Origin: Fibrobacter sp.
GTDB taxonomy: Bacteria > Fibrobacterota > Fibrobacteria > Fibrobacterales > Fibrobacteraceae
DNA: 64,000 nt
Assembly: GCA_024398955.1 (NCBI GenBank)
Contig: JAKSIG010000010.1
Span: forward strand, 18,629-82,628
Direction of reading: 5' to 3'
The position numbers were made by a program, and so were the translations under genes. Shown here one piece after another: positions 5,046 through 14,181 of the stretch. The notes beneath the pieces are model-generated. The model made no database searches, had not been told where the DNA came from, and saw only the letters and a program-made list of their open reading frames with translations. Each line of letters begins with the position of its first letter. The stretch's first letter is position 1.

Positions 5046-7772
5046 TTAATATTGAGAACACTTGTATTGTCCATTCAAGTAATATTCTACGCCTTGGCTA
5101 TTTCCATAGCAGTGTTCTCCTAGGTAACCCGTCTTGAGTCCCTTAACAGGAACATGGTCTACTTTGTTATTGCTATTGACTATGATGGCGACGCCGGAAA
5201 GATAATTTGGCCAGTGACGGAACATGTCGTTATTCCAGTTGGGATAATAGTCATGGGCGTTTAAACCAATTTTTTTATGAGTTACTGCCACTAGGTATGG
5301 GGCGACAAATTGATCATGAGATCCCACAACAGTCACTTTATGCATCTTTTCATATCTAAAGTGCTTGTTCTCTATGTCTTGAATTCGATCGTATACATTG
5401 TAAAATACGTTCGGGCATGCATTGGTGTCGGATGCCATTTTTGTGTATTTATACCAGCTATTAACTCCTCCACACCAAAGCTGATCTTCTTTAGTTGATT
5501 TGTCCTTTATAAACCAGTCTCCCGAAAAATCGGATATTTTTTCGTAGTGCATATCGGAATAACCATCTTCCTTATCCCTTAGTGCATCGAAATTCATGAA
5601 TGTTTCGCCTTTTGCTTGGGAAAACTGGACTACAGTATTGATTGTTCGATAAACATCGGTGCTCATGTAATAAAAGTCTTCCAAAGCTAAAGCCTGAATT
5701 TGTCTACCAAGGAATTGTGTTTGGTCAACTCCGTTTCCATTTAAGTCTCCAGCACGGCCGTGATCGGAGCCGCGTTCGCCGTGTCTAATAACGAAAGCAA
5801 CCTTTTCATCAGGCAAAAGGCAGCCGAACACATCTGCCATGTCGATAAAATGGTCTTCCGTTGCACGCAGGTCTTTGCATTCCTGTGATAGTTCCGCAAT
5901 GCTACTAGAGGAAAGATCGTTACTACTGGAAGAAACTTCTTCACTACTGCTAGATTCCACCACGATGCTTGACGAACTTTCTGCGTTGCTGCTGCTGGAT
6001 TCTGTAGAGCTGGAACTTGTGGGAACAAAATCCTGACCATCCTTGCCGGGTTCGCCCTGCGGTCCAGTTTCGCCTTGTTCACCCTGAGGACCTTGCTCGC
6101 CCTGCGGGCCCTGAGGACCAGTTTCACCCTGGTCTCCCTTTTCTCCGTTTGCTCCATTCCAGATGGAGATGGTTTCGGACTTGATGTTTCCTTCGGCATC
6201 CTTGTAGGTGATGATGATTCTGACACCGCCGTTAGGATGTTCTGGAGTAGCGTCAACATTTTCTGTACGGATCGTGGGGGAGAATCCATCCTGACCGTCC
6301 TGTCCGTTCTGGCCAGGCTGACCGTCTTGTCCATTCTGCCCGTTTTGACCATCCTTACCCGGCTGGCCGTCCTGTCCATTCTGACCAGGCTGTCCGTCCT
6401 TTCCGTCAACGCCATCCTTGCCGTTTAAACCGTCTTTTCCATCGACACCGTTAATGCCGTCTTTACCGTCGGTACCATTCCTTAGAACGCCGACTTTTTC
6501 AGAGCCACAGTAGACGTCATAGCCATTGATTTCCTGATTTTCTGTCACATAGCAAGAAGTGCCATCGGCTCCATCCTTGCCATTTTCGCCATCTTTACCA
6601 TCAGTACCATTAATGCCGTCCTTCCCGTCAACACCATCCTTGCCGTTGGCGCCATTCCACACGTAAGTGGTGTCGGACTTGATGTTGCCTTCGGAATCCT
6701 TGTACGTAGAGATAATCATGACACCGCCGTTGGGGTGTTCTTCTGAACCTTCTAGAGAGACTGTAATTACAGAAGGACTGAATCCGTCTATGCCATCCTT
6801 ACCGTTCTCACCGTCCTTGCCGTCAATTCCATTAATGCCATCTTTACCATCGGCTCCATCCTTGCCATCGGCTCCATTGAGCAGGACGCCTAGGGAGTCT
6901 CCTCCGCAAAGAACCTTATAGCCAGAGCCATTTGCAAGCGGAGCGATGGTGCAAGATTCTCCATCCTTGCCATCGATACCGTCTTTCCCGTCGACACCGT
7001 TAATGCCGTCTTTCCCGTTGGTGCCGTCTATGCCATCCTTACCGTTCTCGCCGTCCTTGCCGTCAATTCCATTAATGCCATCTTTACCATCGGCTCCATC
7101 CTTGCCATCGGCTCCATTGAGCAGGACGCCTAGGGAGTCTCCTCCGCAAAGAACCTTATAGCCAGAGCCATTTGCAAGCGGAGCGATGGAGCAAGATTCT
7201 CCATCCTTGCCATCGATACCGTCTTTTCCGTCGACACCGTTAATGCCGTCTTTTCCATTGACTCCATCCTTGCCGTTGATTCCGTCAATGCCATCTTTCC
7301 CATTAAGACCGTTGACGCCGTCCTTTCCGTCAGTTCCGTTGGATCCATTTTGTCCATTCCAGACGTAGGTGGTGTCGGAGAAAAAATTGCCTTCAACATC
7401 GATGTTGGTTGCAATAATCTGGATGCCCCCGTAGGGGTGATCCTTTGACGATTCTATAGGAGATACTTTTAAAACGGCAGAAGTTCCATCGACTCCATTA
7501 ACGCCGTCCTTACCATCTGTGCCATTGGAACCGTTGGTTCCCGGTTCTCCCTTGGGGCCTTCAGCGCCGTCGGCTCCATTTAGCACGTATCCTACAGAGT
7601 CTCCGTTGCAAATGATTTTTATGCCTCGATTTTCAGAAAGGCTTTCGGTTTTGCAGCTGATTTCTGCATAGGCAGAATCTTGCAGGCTGTCAGTAAGTTC
7701 TGTAGTTGTTTGATCGCAGGCAACAAAAAGAAGGCCTGTTGATATAGATACAATCAGCTTTGCGATATTCAT
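5046..7772 (-). CDS. Modular lipoprotein with collagen-like repeats and a C-terminal histidine phosphatase domain
   Basis: This 908-aa protein begins with a lipoprotein signal peptide ending LLFVAC, so it should be lipid-anchored at Cys19. Residues from about 65 to 580 alternate long Gly-X-Y tracts (repeats of GKDGINGVDGKDG type) with two small modules. One contains two Cys (for example GYKVLCGGDSLGVLLNGADG, four related copies). The other contains HPNGGVxII and TYVWNGxNG (three copies). A Ser-rich linker at about 590-635 leads to a domain with the phosphatase motif RHGER near 662, STDVYRTINTVVQF, and a later catalytic-type HD in VVGSHDQFVAPY. Histidine phosphatases remove phosphate through a phosphohistidine; the substrate here is unknown. 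Collagen-like tracts suggest a trimeric stalk holding the enzyme off the surface. A 240-bp tandem duplication lies inside the gene. Confidence 0.85.
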   Translation of the reverse strand: MNIAKLIVSISTGLLFVACDQTTTELTDSLQDSAYAEISCKTESLSENRGIKIICNGDSVGYVLNGADGAEGPKGEPGTNGSNGTDGKDGVNGVDGTSAVLKVSPIESSKDHPYGGIQIIATNIDVEGNFFSDTTYVWNGQNGSNGTDGKDGVNGLNGKDGIDGINGKDGVNGKDGINGVDGKDGIDGKDGESCSIAPLANGSGYKVLCGGDSLGVLLNGADGKDGADGKDGINGIDGKDGENGKDGIDGTNGKDGINGVDGKDGIDGKDGESCTIAPLANGSGYKVLCGGDSLGVLLNGADGKDGADGKDGINGIDGKDGENGKDGIDGFSPSVITVSLEGSEEHPNGGVMIISTYKDSEGNIKSDTTYVWNGANGKDGVDGKDGINGTDGKDGENGKDGADGTSCYVTENQEINGYDVYCGSEKVGVLRNGTDGKDGINGVDGKDGLNGKDGVDGKDGQPGQNGQDGQPGKDGQNGQNGQDGQPGQNGQDGQDGFSPTIRTENVDATPEHPNGGVRIIITYKDAEGNIKSETISIWNGANGEKGDQGETGPQGPQGEQGPQGEQGETGPQGEPGKDGQDFVPTSSSSTESSSSNAESSSSIVVESSSSEEVSSSSNDLSSSSIAELSQECKDLRATEDHFIDMADVFGCLLPDEKVAFVIRHGERGSDHGRAGDLNGNGVDQTQFLGRQIQALALEDFYYMSTDVYRTINTVVQFSQAKGETFMNFDALRDKEDGYSDMHYEKISDFSGDWFIKDKSTKEDQLWCGGVNSWYKYTKMASDTNACPNVFYNVYDRIQDIENKHFRYEKMHKVTVVGSHDQFVAPYLVAVTHKKIGLNAHDYYPNWNNDMFRHWPNYLSGVAIIVNSNNKVDHVPVKGLKTGYLGEHCYGNSQGVEYYLNGQYKCSQY
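6785..7260. repeat. 240-bp tandem duplication inside the collagen-like gene
   Basis: The segment 6785-7020 and the segment 7025-7260 are nearly identical at a 240-bp offset, equal to 80 codons. Each contains one Cys-pair module and its flanking Gly-X-Y tract. The high identity implies recent duplication, and copy number may vary between strains. Confidence 0.85.
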
Positions 7773-7962
7773 AGTACACCCAATACGTTCAACAGATGTA
7801 AAAATAAATTTGTATCATCTGAAAAACAATATACCTGACAAAAATAGTGTTTACAAAATGTCTATGGAGATTTTTTTATAGAACGCAAAATGCTTTTCAT
7901 ATTGTGAAAAAGGGGGTGTAAAAACATCCCTTTTGCAAAAAAATGCGTTAATGATTTATGTG

Positions 7963-8370
7963 CTAGCCGTTAGGGAATAGTAGCTTGACTTGCTCGGGCA
8001 AGTCCATAGTGGGTTTGCCATCTTTTAAAAAGCAGTGTTCCGATGTTCCCGTGGCACAAAGATTGCCTTCAACACTCAATTTGTATGTGAACTTGAAGTG
8101 AAACTTCCCCTTACGTTCTAGGGTTGTCTCTATATCCACAAATTCCCCGTAGTGTGTGGAATTGCGGTAGCGTACAGTCAGTTCCAAAACAGGGCAGGCG
8201 TAACCTTGGGCTTCGATATCTACATAGCTGGAACCAAGCGACTTGAAAAAATCCAGGCGGGCCTGCTCAAACCAGATGGGGTAAACTGCGTGATGGACTA
8301 CGCCCATCTGGTCTGTTTCCGAATAGCGAACTTCAATGCGACTGGTGTACTTGTGATTGCAAAGTTCCAT
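7963..8370 (-). CDS. Acyl-CoA thioesterase, hotdog fold (YbgC/4HBT-like)
   Basis: This 135-aa protein has the 4-hydroxybenzoyl-CoA thioesterase signature: RYSETDQMGVVHHAVYPIWF near residues 14-33, with the catalytic Asp in the position seen in YbgC-type enzymes, followed by the helix EQARLDFFKSLG. Such enzymes hydrolyse acyl-CoA or acyl-ACP thioesters. It starts 2 bp after the stop codon of the barrel gene at 8373-9464, so the two are almost certainly co-transcribed, linking it to envelope or lipid metabolism. The true acyl substrate cannot be read. Confidence 0.82.
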   Translation of the reverse strand: MELCNHKYTSRIEVRYSETDQMGVVHHAVYPIWFEQARLDFFKSLGSSYVDIEAQGYACPVLELTVRYRNSTHYGEFVDIETTLERKGKFHFKFTYKLSVEGNLCATGTSEHCFLKDGKPTMDLPEQVKLLFPNG

Positions 8371-8372
8371 AA

Positions 8373-9464
8373 TTAGAAAGCCTGTCGGAGGTTTAGAGTG
8401 ACGCCGATGTGGTCAAAATCAACCCAGGAAAGGTCTGCACGGGCAAAAAGCTGCTCGCTCATGTTTAGGCCCAGCAAGGCCCCAACGCCAACGGACTTAT
8501 GCCATTTCTCGCGCATGAGATCGCTGAAGTATTCTCCGGCCTTTCCGGATTCGAAAAATACATGGGCGCCAACTCTGTGGGCGAAATACCTGCGTACTTC
8601 GGATTGAGAAATAATTGCCTGCCTGCCGTTAAAGTACAGACTTTCGACGCCACGGAATCTTCTGGTTCCATCGGGACCGGCCTGTTTGTCGAAGGGGGCG
8701 TCTCCTCCGGATCGTTTCCATAAAAATCCCTGGGCGAAGGAGGCTTTCCACGGAAGCGTTGTGTATCCGCACAAATCCAATGATTCCATATCGAAGGTAT
8801 AGTCTCCGATTCTGTCGCTAAAGAATTTTTGTTTCCATTGAACAAAGAATCCGTGTCTGGACCAGTTGGTTATATCCCTTGAATCAAAACTTATCAGGTA
8901 GCCAGCACCGTTACGCCATCCAGAATGAGGGTCCGGTAATTCAAGTTCTCCATCTTCACGAAAATCCACGTCGGTGTGCTCGATATGTATTTCTACGCCG
9001 TACTTGAAATATCTCGGTACCCCGAAGGCGGATTCCCAGATATTGCCGAAGTAGAACTTTTCTCTGTCGTAGTTGGTGTAGGTATCTATGTGAGGATCGT
9101 TGCCGCTACCAAAGTAGCTTGCGAACCAGCTTTGATACATTAGGGCGGTCCAGACGCTAATTTTATCATGGAACAGATAGAAGTAGGGTTCCAAGTAAAG
9201 CTGGAATTGTCCTCGGGTGGTTCCGAAGGCGGAGAGTCCTATTTCGGGAACTTTTCCACCTGGATAACTCGGCTTCATAAAGAGTATGCCCATGGCTCCG
9301 TACTGGAAATGAGTTTCTTCGTTGTAGCCAAGAACGGGAACCAGGGTAAACCACTGGAAGTCATCACTTTTTTTTTCTGAATTTTCGGCAAAAACGGACG
9401 CTGCCATGGCACAAATTAGCACCAGAGTGTTGCAGATAAACTTGAATTGTCGAAAAAAAAACAT
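8373..9464 (-). CDS. BamA/surface-antigen-like outer-membrane barrel without POTRA domains
   Basis: This 363-aa protein starts with a signal peptide (hydrophobic stretch LVLICAMAASVFA, cleavage near residue 26). The remainder is amphipathic beta-strand sequence rich in Tyr, Trp and Phe and ends in Phe, as outer-membrane barrels do. The segment RRFRGVESLYFNGRQ followed by EVRRYF resembles the Omp85/D15 barrel signature. At this length there is no room for POTRA repeats, unlike BamA or TamA. It shares a 105-bp divergent promoter region with the MCE transporter operon and overlaps functionally with the thioesterase gene behind it, so a role in lipid or outer-membrane maintenance is a reasonable inference. 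Confidence 0.72.
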   Translation of the reverse strand: MFFFRQFKFICNTLVLICAMAASVFAENSEKKSDDFQWFTLVPVLGYNEETHFQYGAMGILFMKPSYPGGKVPEIGLSAFGTTRGQFQLYLEPYFYLFHDKISVWTALMYQSWFASYFGSGNDPHIDTYTNYDREKFYFGNIWESAFGVPRYFKYGVEIHIEHTDVDFREDGELELPDPHSGWRNGAGYLISFDSRDITNWSRHGFFVQWKQKFFSDRIGDYTFDMESLDLCGYTTLPWKASFAQGFLWKRSGGDAPFDKQAGPDGTRRFRGVESLYFNGRQAIISQSEVRRYFAHRVGAHVFFESGKAGEYFSDLMREKWHKSVGVGALLGLNMSEQLFARADLSWVDFDHIGVTLNLRQAF

Positions 9465-9569
9465 CGGGGCGAAATATAGGAATCTGTGGCATTCTTTTAA
9501 ACCATTTTTTAGACAATTTGTCGGCTTGTTTTAAGGTTTTATCGTGAAAAAAATCTAAAATTTCTACAT

Positions 9570-10661
9570 TTGTTCTTCCGAAAAATAGGGCTATACTTGA
9601 GAAGAACCGAGATTAAATTGCCGCACAACTTAACGGCGGCAAACAGCAAGGAATTGCTGCGTGATTGCAAGAGGGCGCTCCGGCAGGGAACGCTTTGTCT
9701 TGATGGTTCCGACTTGAGCTATATGGACTACAGCGGAGACGCGTTTTTCGCCCTGCTGGCGGAACTTTCCGAAAAGACGGGGAACCGTCTGGATCTTGCT
9801 CACTTCAATGACGACATTAAGCAGCACTTAATGGGTTTGCGCAAATTCTCCATTCCCGAAAGAGAACGCAAGGAAACTACGAATATCTTTGAGGCCATGG
9901 GTGGGGTAGGGTTCAACCTGATACAGGAAGTGGTTCAGGTGTTTATCCTGCTGAACATGTGCATTTACTGGACCATCCTGGGGCCGTTCGACAAGGGCAA
10001 AATTCGCTTTGGCGGTGTGGCCAAGCAGATGTTCCGACTAGGTAGCGAGGCTACCGGCATTTGCTTTTTGATGGTTGCGCTGGTCTGCCTGACCATGGCG
10101 TTGCAGAGTTCCGTGATGCTCAATACCATTGGCGCAGGGTCTTACCTGGCGTCTGGCCTTGGCTTTTTGATTTTTGCAGAAATCGGCCCGCTGCTTACGA
10201 CGATTATTCTTGCAGGCCGTTCCGGATCTTCTATTGCGGCTGAAATTGCAAACATGTCTGTCTGCGAAGAAGTCAAGGCCATTAAGACCATGGCTATTCC
10301 GCCGGTGCAGTACCTGGTGGTTCCCCGATTCCTGGCTATGAGCATTTGCACGCCTATCCTGAATTTCTGTGCCTCTATTTTTGGATGCTTTGCCGGTTTC
10401 CTGATTGGTTATTTCTGCTGCGACATCACCTTTACCAACTACCTGCAGGGTATTCGTGAAGGTATCGACCCTATGGTGTTCTTGAAGAGTACCATCAAGG
10501 CTCTTGCCTTTGGATGGCTGGTGACCTTGATTTCTTGCAATAAGGGCCTGAACGCCAAGGGCGGTGCCGAAGCAGTGGGCTTGGCTACCACATCCAGCGT
10601 AGTGACTTCCATTGCAAGTATCGTTATTGCGGATACACTTTTTGCCTTCATTTTCTACTAG
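9570..10661 (+). CDS. mlaE: MCE-system ABC permease (MlaE-like) with N-terminal STAS domain
   Basis: This 363-aa protein is a permease of the MlaE family. Residues about 12-100 resemble a STAS domain (LTAANSKELL, LDGSDLSYMDYSGDAFFALL), and from about 105 to the end there are several hydrophobic helices with the family segments GSYLASGLGFLIFAEIGPLL and GRSGSSIAAEIANMSVCEEV. MlaE forms the inner-membrane channel of a phospholipid transporter, and fusion to a STAS domain replaces a separate MlaB. The only upstream in-frame start is TTG 9570 with no visible Shine-Dalgarno; TTG 9597 is an alternative. The stop codon overlaps the ribosome-binding site of the ATPase gene. Confidence 0.87.
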   Translation: MFFRKIGLYLRRTEIKLPHNLTAANSKELLRDCKRALRQGTLCLDGSDLSYMDYSGDAFFALLAELSEKTGNRLDLAHFNDDIKQHLMGLRKFSIPERERKETTNIFEAMGGVGFNLIQEVVQVFILLNMCIYWTILGPFDKGKIRFGGVAKQMFRLGSEATGICFLMVALVCLTMALQSSVMLNTIGAGSYLASGLGFLIFAEIGPLLTTIILAGRSGSSIAAEIANMSVCEEVKAIKTMAIPPVQYLVVPRFLAMSICTPILNFCASIFGCFAGFLIGYFCCDITFTNYLQGIREGIDPMVFLKSTIKALAFGWLVTLISCNKGLNAKGGAEAVGLATTSSVVTSIASIVIADTLFAFIFY

Positions 10662-10669
10662 GAGTGACT

Positions 10670-11452
10670 GTGGACGAAATTCTAAAAGTAGATCACCTGA
10701 AGGCCGGTTATGGTGGACGCACCATTCTTCACGATATTTCCTTCGGCGTAAAGAAGGGGGAAATCCGCATGATTCTTGGCAGTTCCGGTTGCGGCAAGTC
10801 TACGCTCCTGAACAACATCCTGAAGTTGTACAAGGCGGAAAGCGGAACCATAACCTATTTTGGCAAGACCTTTGGAGCCAAGGATGGCCTGGATAGCGAA
10901 ACCCGCATGCGTACCGGAGTGCTGTTCCAGAGCGGGGCTTTGCTTTCGGACCTGACGGTAGCAGAAAATGCCATGCTGCCTTTGAAGCGTAGCATGCCCT
11001 ATATGCCCAAGAGCCAGATGGAAGCGATCGTGGCGGACCGTCTCGAAAAAGTCCATCTGCTTCATGCCTTCCATAGGTATCCGTCGGAACTTTCTGGCGG
11101 TATGAAGAAGCGCGCTGCCCTTGCCAGAGCTATCGCCCTGAAGCCAGAACTTTTGTTCTGTGATGAACCTTCCACAGGTCTTGACCCGGTGACGGCTCAT
11201 TCCCTGGATGAACTTCTACTAGAATTGCGGGATACCTTGGGCGTATCCATGGTTATTGTGAGTCACGAACTTGAAAGCATCAAGATCGTGTGCGACCGCT
11301 TTGTGTACCTGAAGGAAGGGTACGTTCACTTTGACGGTACCCTGCAGCAGGGGCTGGATTCGGAAGACCCCATCCTTAAAACATTCTTTAGCCGTAAGAG
11401 TACAAAGGAACCAAAATCCGATGACACTTACCCCTTTAATTTTATTGACTGA
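10670..11452 (+). CDS. mlaF: MCE-system ABC transporter ATPase (MlaF-like)
   Basis: This 260-aa ATP-binding subunit has Walker A GSSGCGKSTLL, Q-loop GVLFQSGALLSDLTV, ABC signature LSGGMKKRAALARAI, and Walker B LLFCDEPSTGLDPV. GALLSDLTVxEN and MKKR are typical of the MlaF branch. It should drive the permease just upstream. AGGAG at 10660-10664 overlaps the permease stop and is spaced correctly for GTG 10670, so I prefer that over GTG 10664, which lies on the Shine-Dalgarno itself. This layout implies translational coupling. Confidence 0.92.
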   Translation: MDEILKVDHLKAGYGGRTILHDISFGVKKGEIRMILGSSGCGKSTLLNNILKLYKAESGTITYFGKTFGAKDGLDSETRMRTGVLFQSGALLSDLTVAENAMLPLKRSMPYMPKSQMEAIVADRLEKVHLLHAFHRYPSELSGGMKKRAALARAIALKPELLFCDEPSTGLDPVTAHSLDELLLELRDTLGVSMVIVSHELESIKIVCDRFVYLKEGYVHFDGTLQQGLDSEDPILKTFFSRKSTKEPKSDDTYPFNFID

Positions 11453-11465
11453 GTCGGAGCTATAG

Positions 11466-12413
11466 ATGGAAACCACTCGTTCTGAAAGAATTAAACTCGG
11501 CATATTCATGTTCATTTGCCTGGCCCTGATTGTGGCTTTTTTGGGCTATGTGCTGAATCGCTTTATCAGTGCCGAGTACGACAACTACTATACCGTATTC
11601 AAGGGCTCGGTGATTGGCCTTTATAACGAGGCCAAGGTAAAGCTGAATGGTATTGACGTGGGTAACGTGACCGGCATCCAGATTGATTCCTCTAGCCTGG
11701 ATCAGGTGGTGGTTTCCTTCAAGGTGAAGCATGGCACTCCCATTAAGCCGGGAACCCGCGCTGGCATGACCAACGGTCTTTCGCTTACTGGCGAAAAGCA
11801 CATCGTGCTTTCTGGCGGAGACTTTAGCGAGCCCAACTTGCAGGAAGGGGGCTTTGTTCCTGCCGAAGCCTCCTCTTTTGACAAGTTCGCAGACCAGGCT
11901 GGCGGTATGGTGGATAAAATTGATACTGTTCTTACCAACGTGAGCAGCGTGTTTACTGCTGAGAATGTGGAGAATATCCGCATTACTCTTAAGAACATGG
12001 CTGATATGAGTGCGAACCTGAATCGTACGACTCGCGATCTGGCGAAGCCTATTGAAAGTGTCTCTAAGACTGCAGAATCCATGCAGGCTGCTGCCGAATC
12101 CATGAAATCAGTTCTGGCAAGTATCGAAGAAGCGAAACTTGCTGCAAAGGCCGGCGAAAATATGGACTTGCTTAAGGAAAAGCTGGAAGCCATCGATACC
12201 AAGAGCATGAACGACAACTTGACTCAGGCTATGGAATCCATTAATAAGCTTGCCCAACGTTTGGATGTAATGGTCTATAACAATCAGGACCAGGTGGGCG
12301 AGGTGCTTACGGAACTGAACAGTGTTCTTGAAAATCTGGATGAGTTCAGCCAGAAAATCAAGAACAATCCCTCTGCTCTTATCCGTTCCGAAAATAAAAG
12401 TCGTAGACAATAA
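11466..12413 (+). CDS. mlaD: MCE domain substrate-binding protein (MlaD-like)
   Basis: This 315-aa protein has one N-terminal membrane helix (about 11-30) and an MCE domain at about 38-120 that includes VIGLYNEAKVKLNGIDVGNV and GLSLTGEKHIVLSGG. The C-terminal part is a long Ala/Glu/Lys/Met-rich helical region (about 150-300) with heptad character. MCE proteins form hexameric rings or tubes that shuttle lipids between membranes, and the helical tail may form a needle across the periplasm. It starts 13 bp after the ATPase gene with GGAG upstream. Confidence 0.9.
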   Translation: METTRSERIKLGIFMFICLALIVAFLGYVLNRFISAEYDNYYTVFKGSVIGLYNEAKVKLNGIDVGNVTGIQIDSSSLDQVVVSFKVKHGTPIKPGTRAGMTNGLSLTGEKHIVLSGGDFSEPNLQEGGFVPAEASSFDKFADQAGGMVDKIDTVLTNVSSVFTAENVENIRITLKNMADMSANLNRTTRDLAKPIESVSKTAESMQAAAESMKSVLASIEEAKLAAKAGENMDLLKEKLEAIDTKSMNDNLTQAMESINKLAQRLDVMVYNNQDQVGEVLTELNSVLENLDEFSQKIKNNPSALIRSENKSRRQ

Positions 12414-12469
12414 TTTTTTTATAAAGACTGCGTTTTTACAAAAGCAATTTGTATAAGGATAGTTTAAAA

Positions 12470-13078
12470 ATGAAGTTTGCAAAGTCATATAAGTTTCTTG
12501 GTCTTGTTGCCGCAATTTTTGTGGCTGGACTTTTGACGGGCTGCCTGGGTGGTGGTTCCAGCGAGCCTACCCGTTACTATGTGGTGGATGTGGAAGATAT
12601 TAGTGCTTCTGGCGCAGGCAATGCTACTAAGTCTGTTCAAATCCGTAAGTTCACCATCGATCCTGCCTACCAGCGTAGCAACATCGTGTACCGTGAATCG
12701 GCCTACACCTTCATGTTCTATGATCTGGACCTGTGGGCTTCTCGACCGGATCAGATGTTGCTGAAGACTGCAACAAAGTACATTGAACAGAGCGGCCTGT
12801 TTGCCAAGGGCGGAAAAACCGCAAAGCCTGATTACGAAATTGCGGGGAACATCGATGCTATCGAGGAAATCGACGAAGGTAGCAATCGCTTTGCCCATCT
12901 CGATATGACCTTGACCTTCCGCAAGACTGAGGGCGAAACTTTGTTCGAAAAGGAATACGACGAGCGCATGTCTATGGAAGGCTCTGAACCTCAGCATGTG
13001 GCTATGGCAATGTCCAAACTTTATGGAAAGTTCATGGAAGACTTTCTGAAAAATGTTTCCCAGAATATAGGCGAATAA
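12470..13078 (+). CDS. ABC-type transport auxiliary lipoprotein of the MCE system (PqiC/YmbA-like)
   Basis: This 202-aa protein has a lipoprotein signal peptide ending LLTGC, followed by the segment TRYYVVDVEDIS and then IRKFTIDPAYQRSNIVYRES. The last resembles the ABC_trans_aux family, where an alpha-beta lipoprotein binds MCE partners at the outer membrane. It is the fourth gene of the MCE operon. AAGGAT at 12455-12460 supports ATG 12470 rather than the upstream TTG at 12449. I place its role as outer-membrane anchor of the lipid shuttle by analogy with PqiC. Confidence 0.78.
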   Translation: MKFAKSYKFLGLVAAIFVAGLLTGCLGGGSSEPTRYYVVDVEDISASGAGNATKSVQIRKFTIDPAYQRSNIVYRESAYTFMFYDLDLWASRPDQMLLKTATKYIEQSGLFAKGGKTAKPDYEIAGNIDAIEEIDEGSNRFAHLDMTLTFRKTEGETLFEKEYDERMSMEGSEPQHVAMAMSKLYGKFMEDFLKNVSQNIGE

Positions 13079-13090
13079 TTTTTTTGCAGA

Positions 13091-14134
13091 ATGGAAACGC
13101 ATAACTTATATCGAGATGCAATTAAGGCGTTGGACTGGGGGGACGCTCGCTCTTTAGACGGGGCTGATTCCGTTTTTGTAGTGGGGCACAAGTCGCCTGA
13201 CGGAGACTCCGTTATGTCGGCGTTGGCTTACGCTCACTTGATGCGTCAGCTTGGATACAATGCCGTTGCAAGAATGGCGGGCAGGGCGAATAACGAAACT
13301 GCTTTTGCGGCGCAGGCCTTTGGCATAGAGTTGCCTCAGGTTCTGGCCGATGTGAAACCCGGCGAACGCCTTGTTCTTGTGGATCATAGCGATTATTCTC
13401 AGGCGGTAGATGGAGCCAAGAATGCCCGCATTTTACAAGTCGTCGATCATCATGGCATTGGCGATATTGCCGAATCCAAACTGCTTTATGCAAAGTACAT
13501 GCCAGTGGGCTCTACCTGCAGTATTGTGTACACAAGCTATAAGGAACTTGGGGTTGAAATTTCAGCGGAAATCGCGAAGGTCCTTTTTGCGGGAATTCTG
13601 TCGGATACCTTGAACCTGAAAAAGGTTACTGTGACCGATGTGGATCGCAGTATTTATGAAGAATTGCTTGGGGTCTTGGCTGGTGAGTGGGGGATGGATC
13701 TTGATTCAGCCCGCCAGAAAGTTACCGAATTTTTTAACGGCATGTCGGAAGCTGCTCACGACTTTAGCTCCATGACGGATGAAGAAATCTTCAATTCAGA
13801 CGCCAAGGACTATGTCCTGGGCTGTGTGAAATTCCGTCTGGGAAGTTTGGATTGTCGGGATGCATCTAAGGTTGATGAGTTTGCTGATCGACTGTTGAAG
13901 GTCATGCCCAAGATTGCTTCTGCGACGGAAAACAGAATGGCCTTTTGCCGTCTTGGTTTTGAGGAAAAGACTTACATGCTGTATGCTGATGCAGAAGGTA
14001 TTCTGGTGGGGCTTGCTCAGGAAATTGCGGAACAGGCCTTTGGATCGTCTTTGCGCGATGGTGTCGTTTTTTGCGAGCGTCGCCTGAGTCGCAAGCTAGA
14101 TGTAGTGCCTATGCTAACGAAGGCTTTGCAATAA
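13091..14134 (+). CDS. ppaC: Manganese-dependent inorganic pyrophosphatase, family II (DHH)
   Basis: This 347-aa DHH/DHHA2 protein hydrolyses pyrophosphate to phosphate in the cytoplasm. It shows GHKSPDGDSVMSALAYAHL (metal-binding His and Asp residues, residues about 33-51), the second metal motif VLVDHS, the DHH triad in LQVVDHHGIG, GSTCSIVYTSY, and GILSDTLNLKK. These match family II pyrophosphatases more closely than other DHH phosphoesterases. At 347 aa it is somewhat longer than the usual 310. No strong ribosome-binding site is visible, and the gap to the lipoprotein gene is 12 bp, so it may be read through from the MCE operon. Confidence 0.85.
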   Translation: METHNLYRDAIKALDWGDARSLDGADSVFVVGHKSPDGDSVMSALAYAHLMRQLGYNAVARMAGRANNETAFAAQAFGIELPQVLADVKPGERLVLVDHSDYSQAVDGAKNARILQVVDHHGIGDIAESKLLYAKYMPVGSTCSIVYTSYKELGVEISAEIAKVLFAGILSDTLNLKKVTVTDVDRSIYEELLGVLAGEWGMDLDSARQKVTEFFNGMSEAAHDFSSMTDEEIFNSDAKDYVLGCVKFRLGSLDCRDASKVDEFADRLLKVMPKIASATENRMAFCRLGFEEKTYMLYADAEGILVGLAQEIAEQAFGSSLRDGVVFCERRLSRKLDVVPMLTKALQ

Positions 14135-14181
14135 ATCTTTAGAACATACATGAAAAAATTGATTTTTAGGAATGGCTTTTT

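Noticed and set aside
5046..7772. Phage tail fibre with collagen-like repeats
   Set aside because: Lipobox signal peptide, poly-Ser linker and phosphatase domain, with no phage genes nearby, point to a cell-surface protein.
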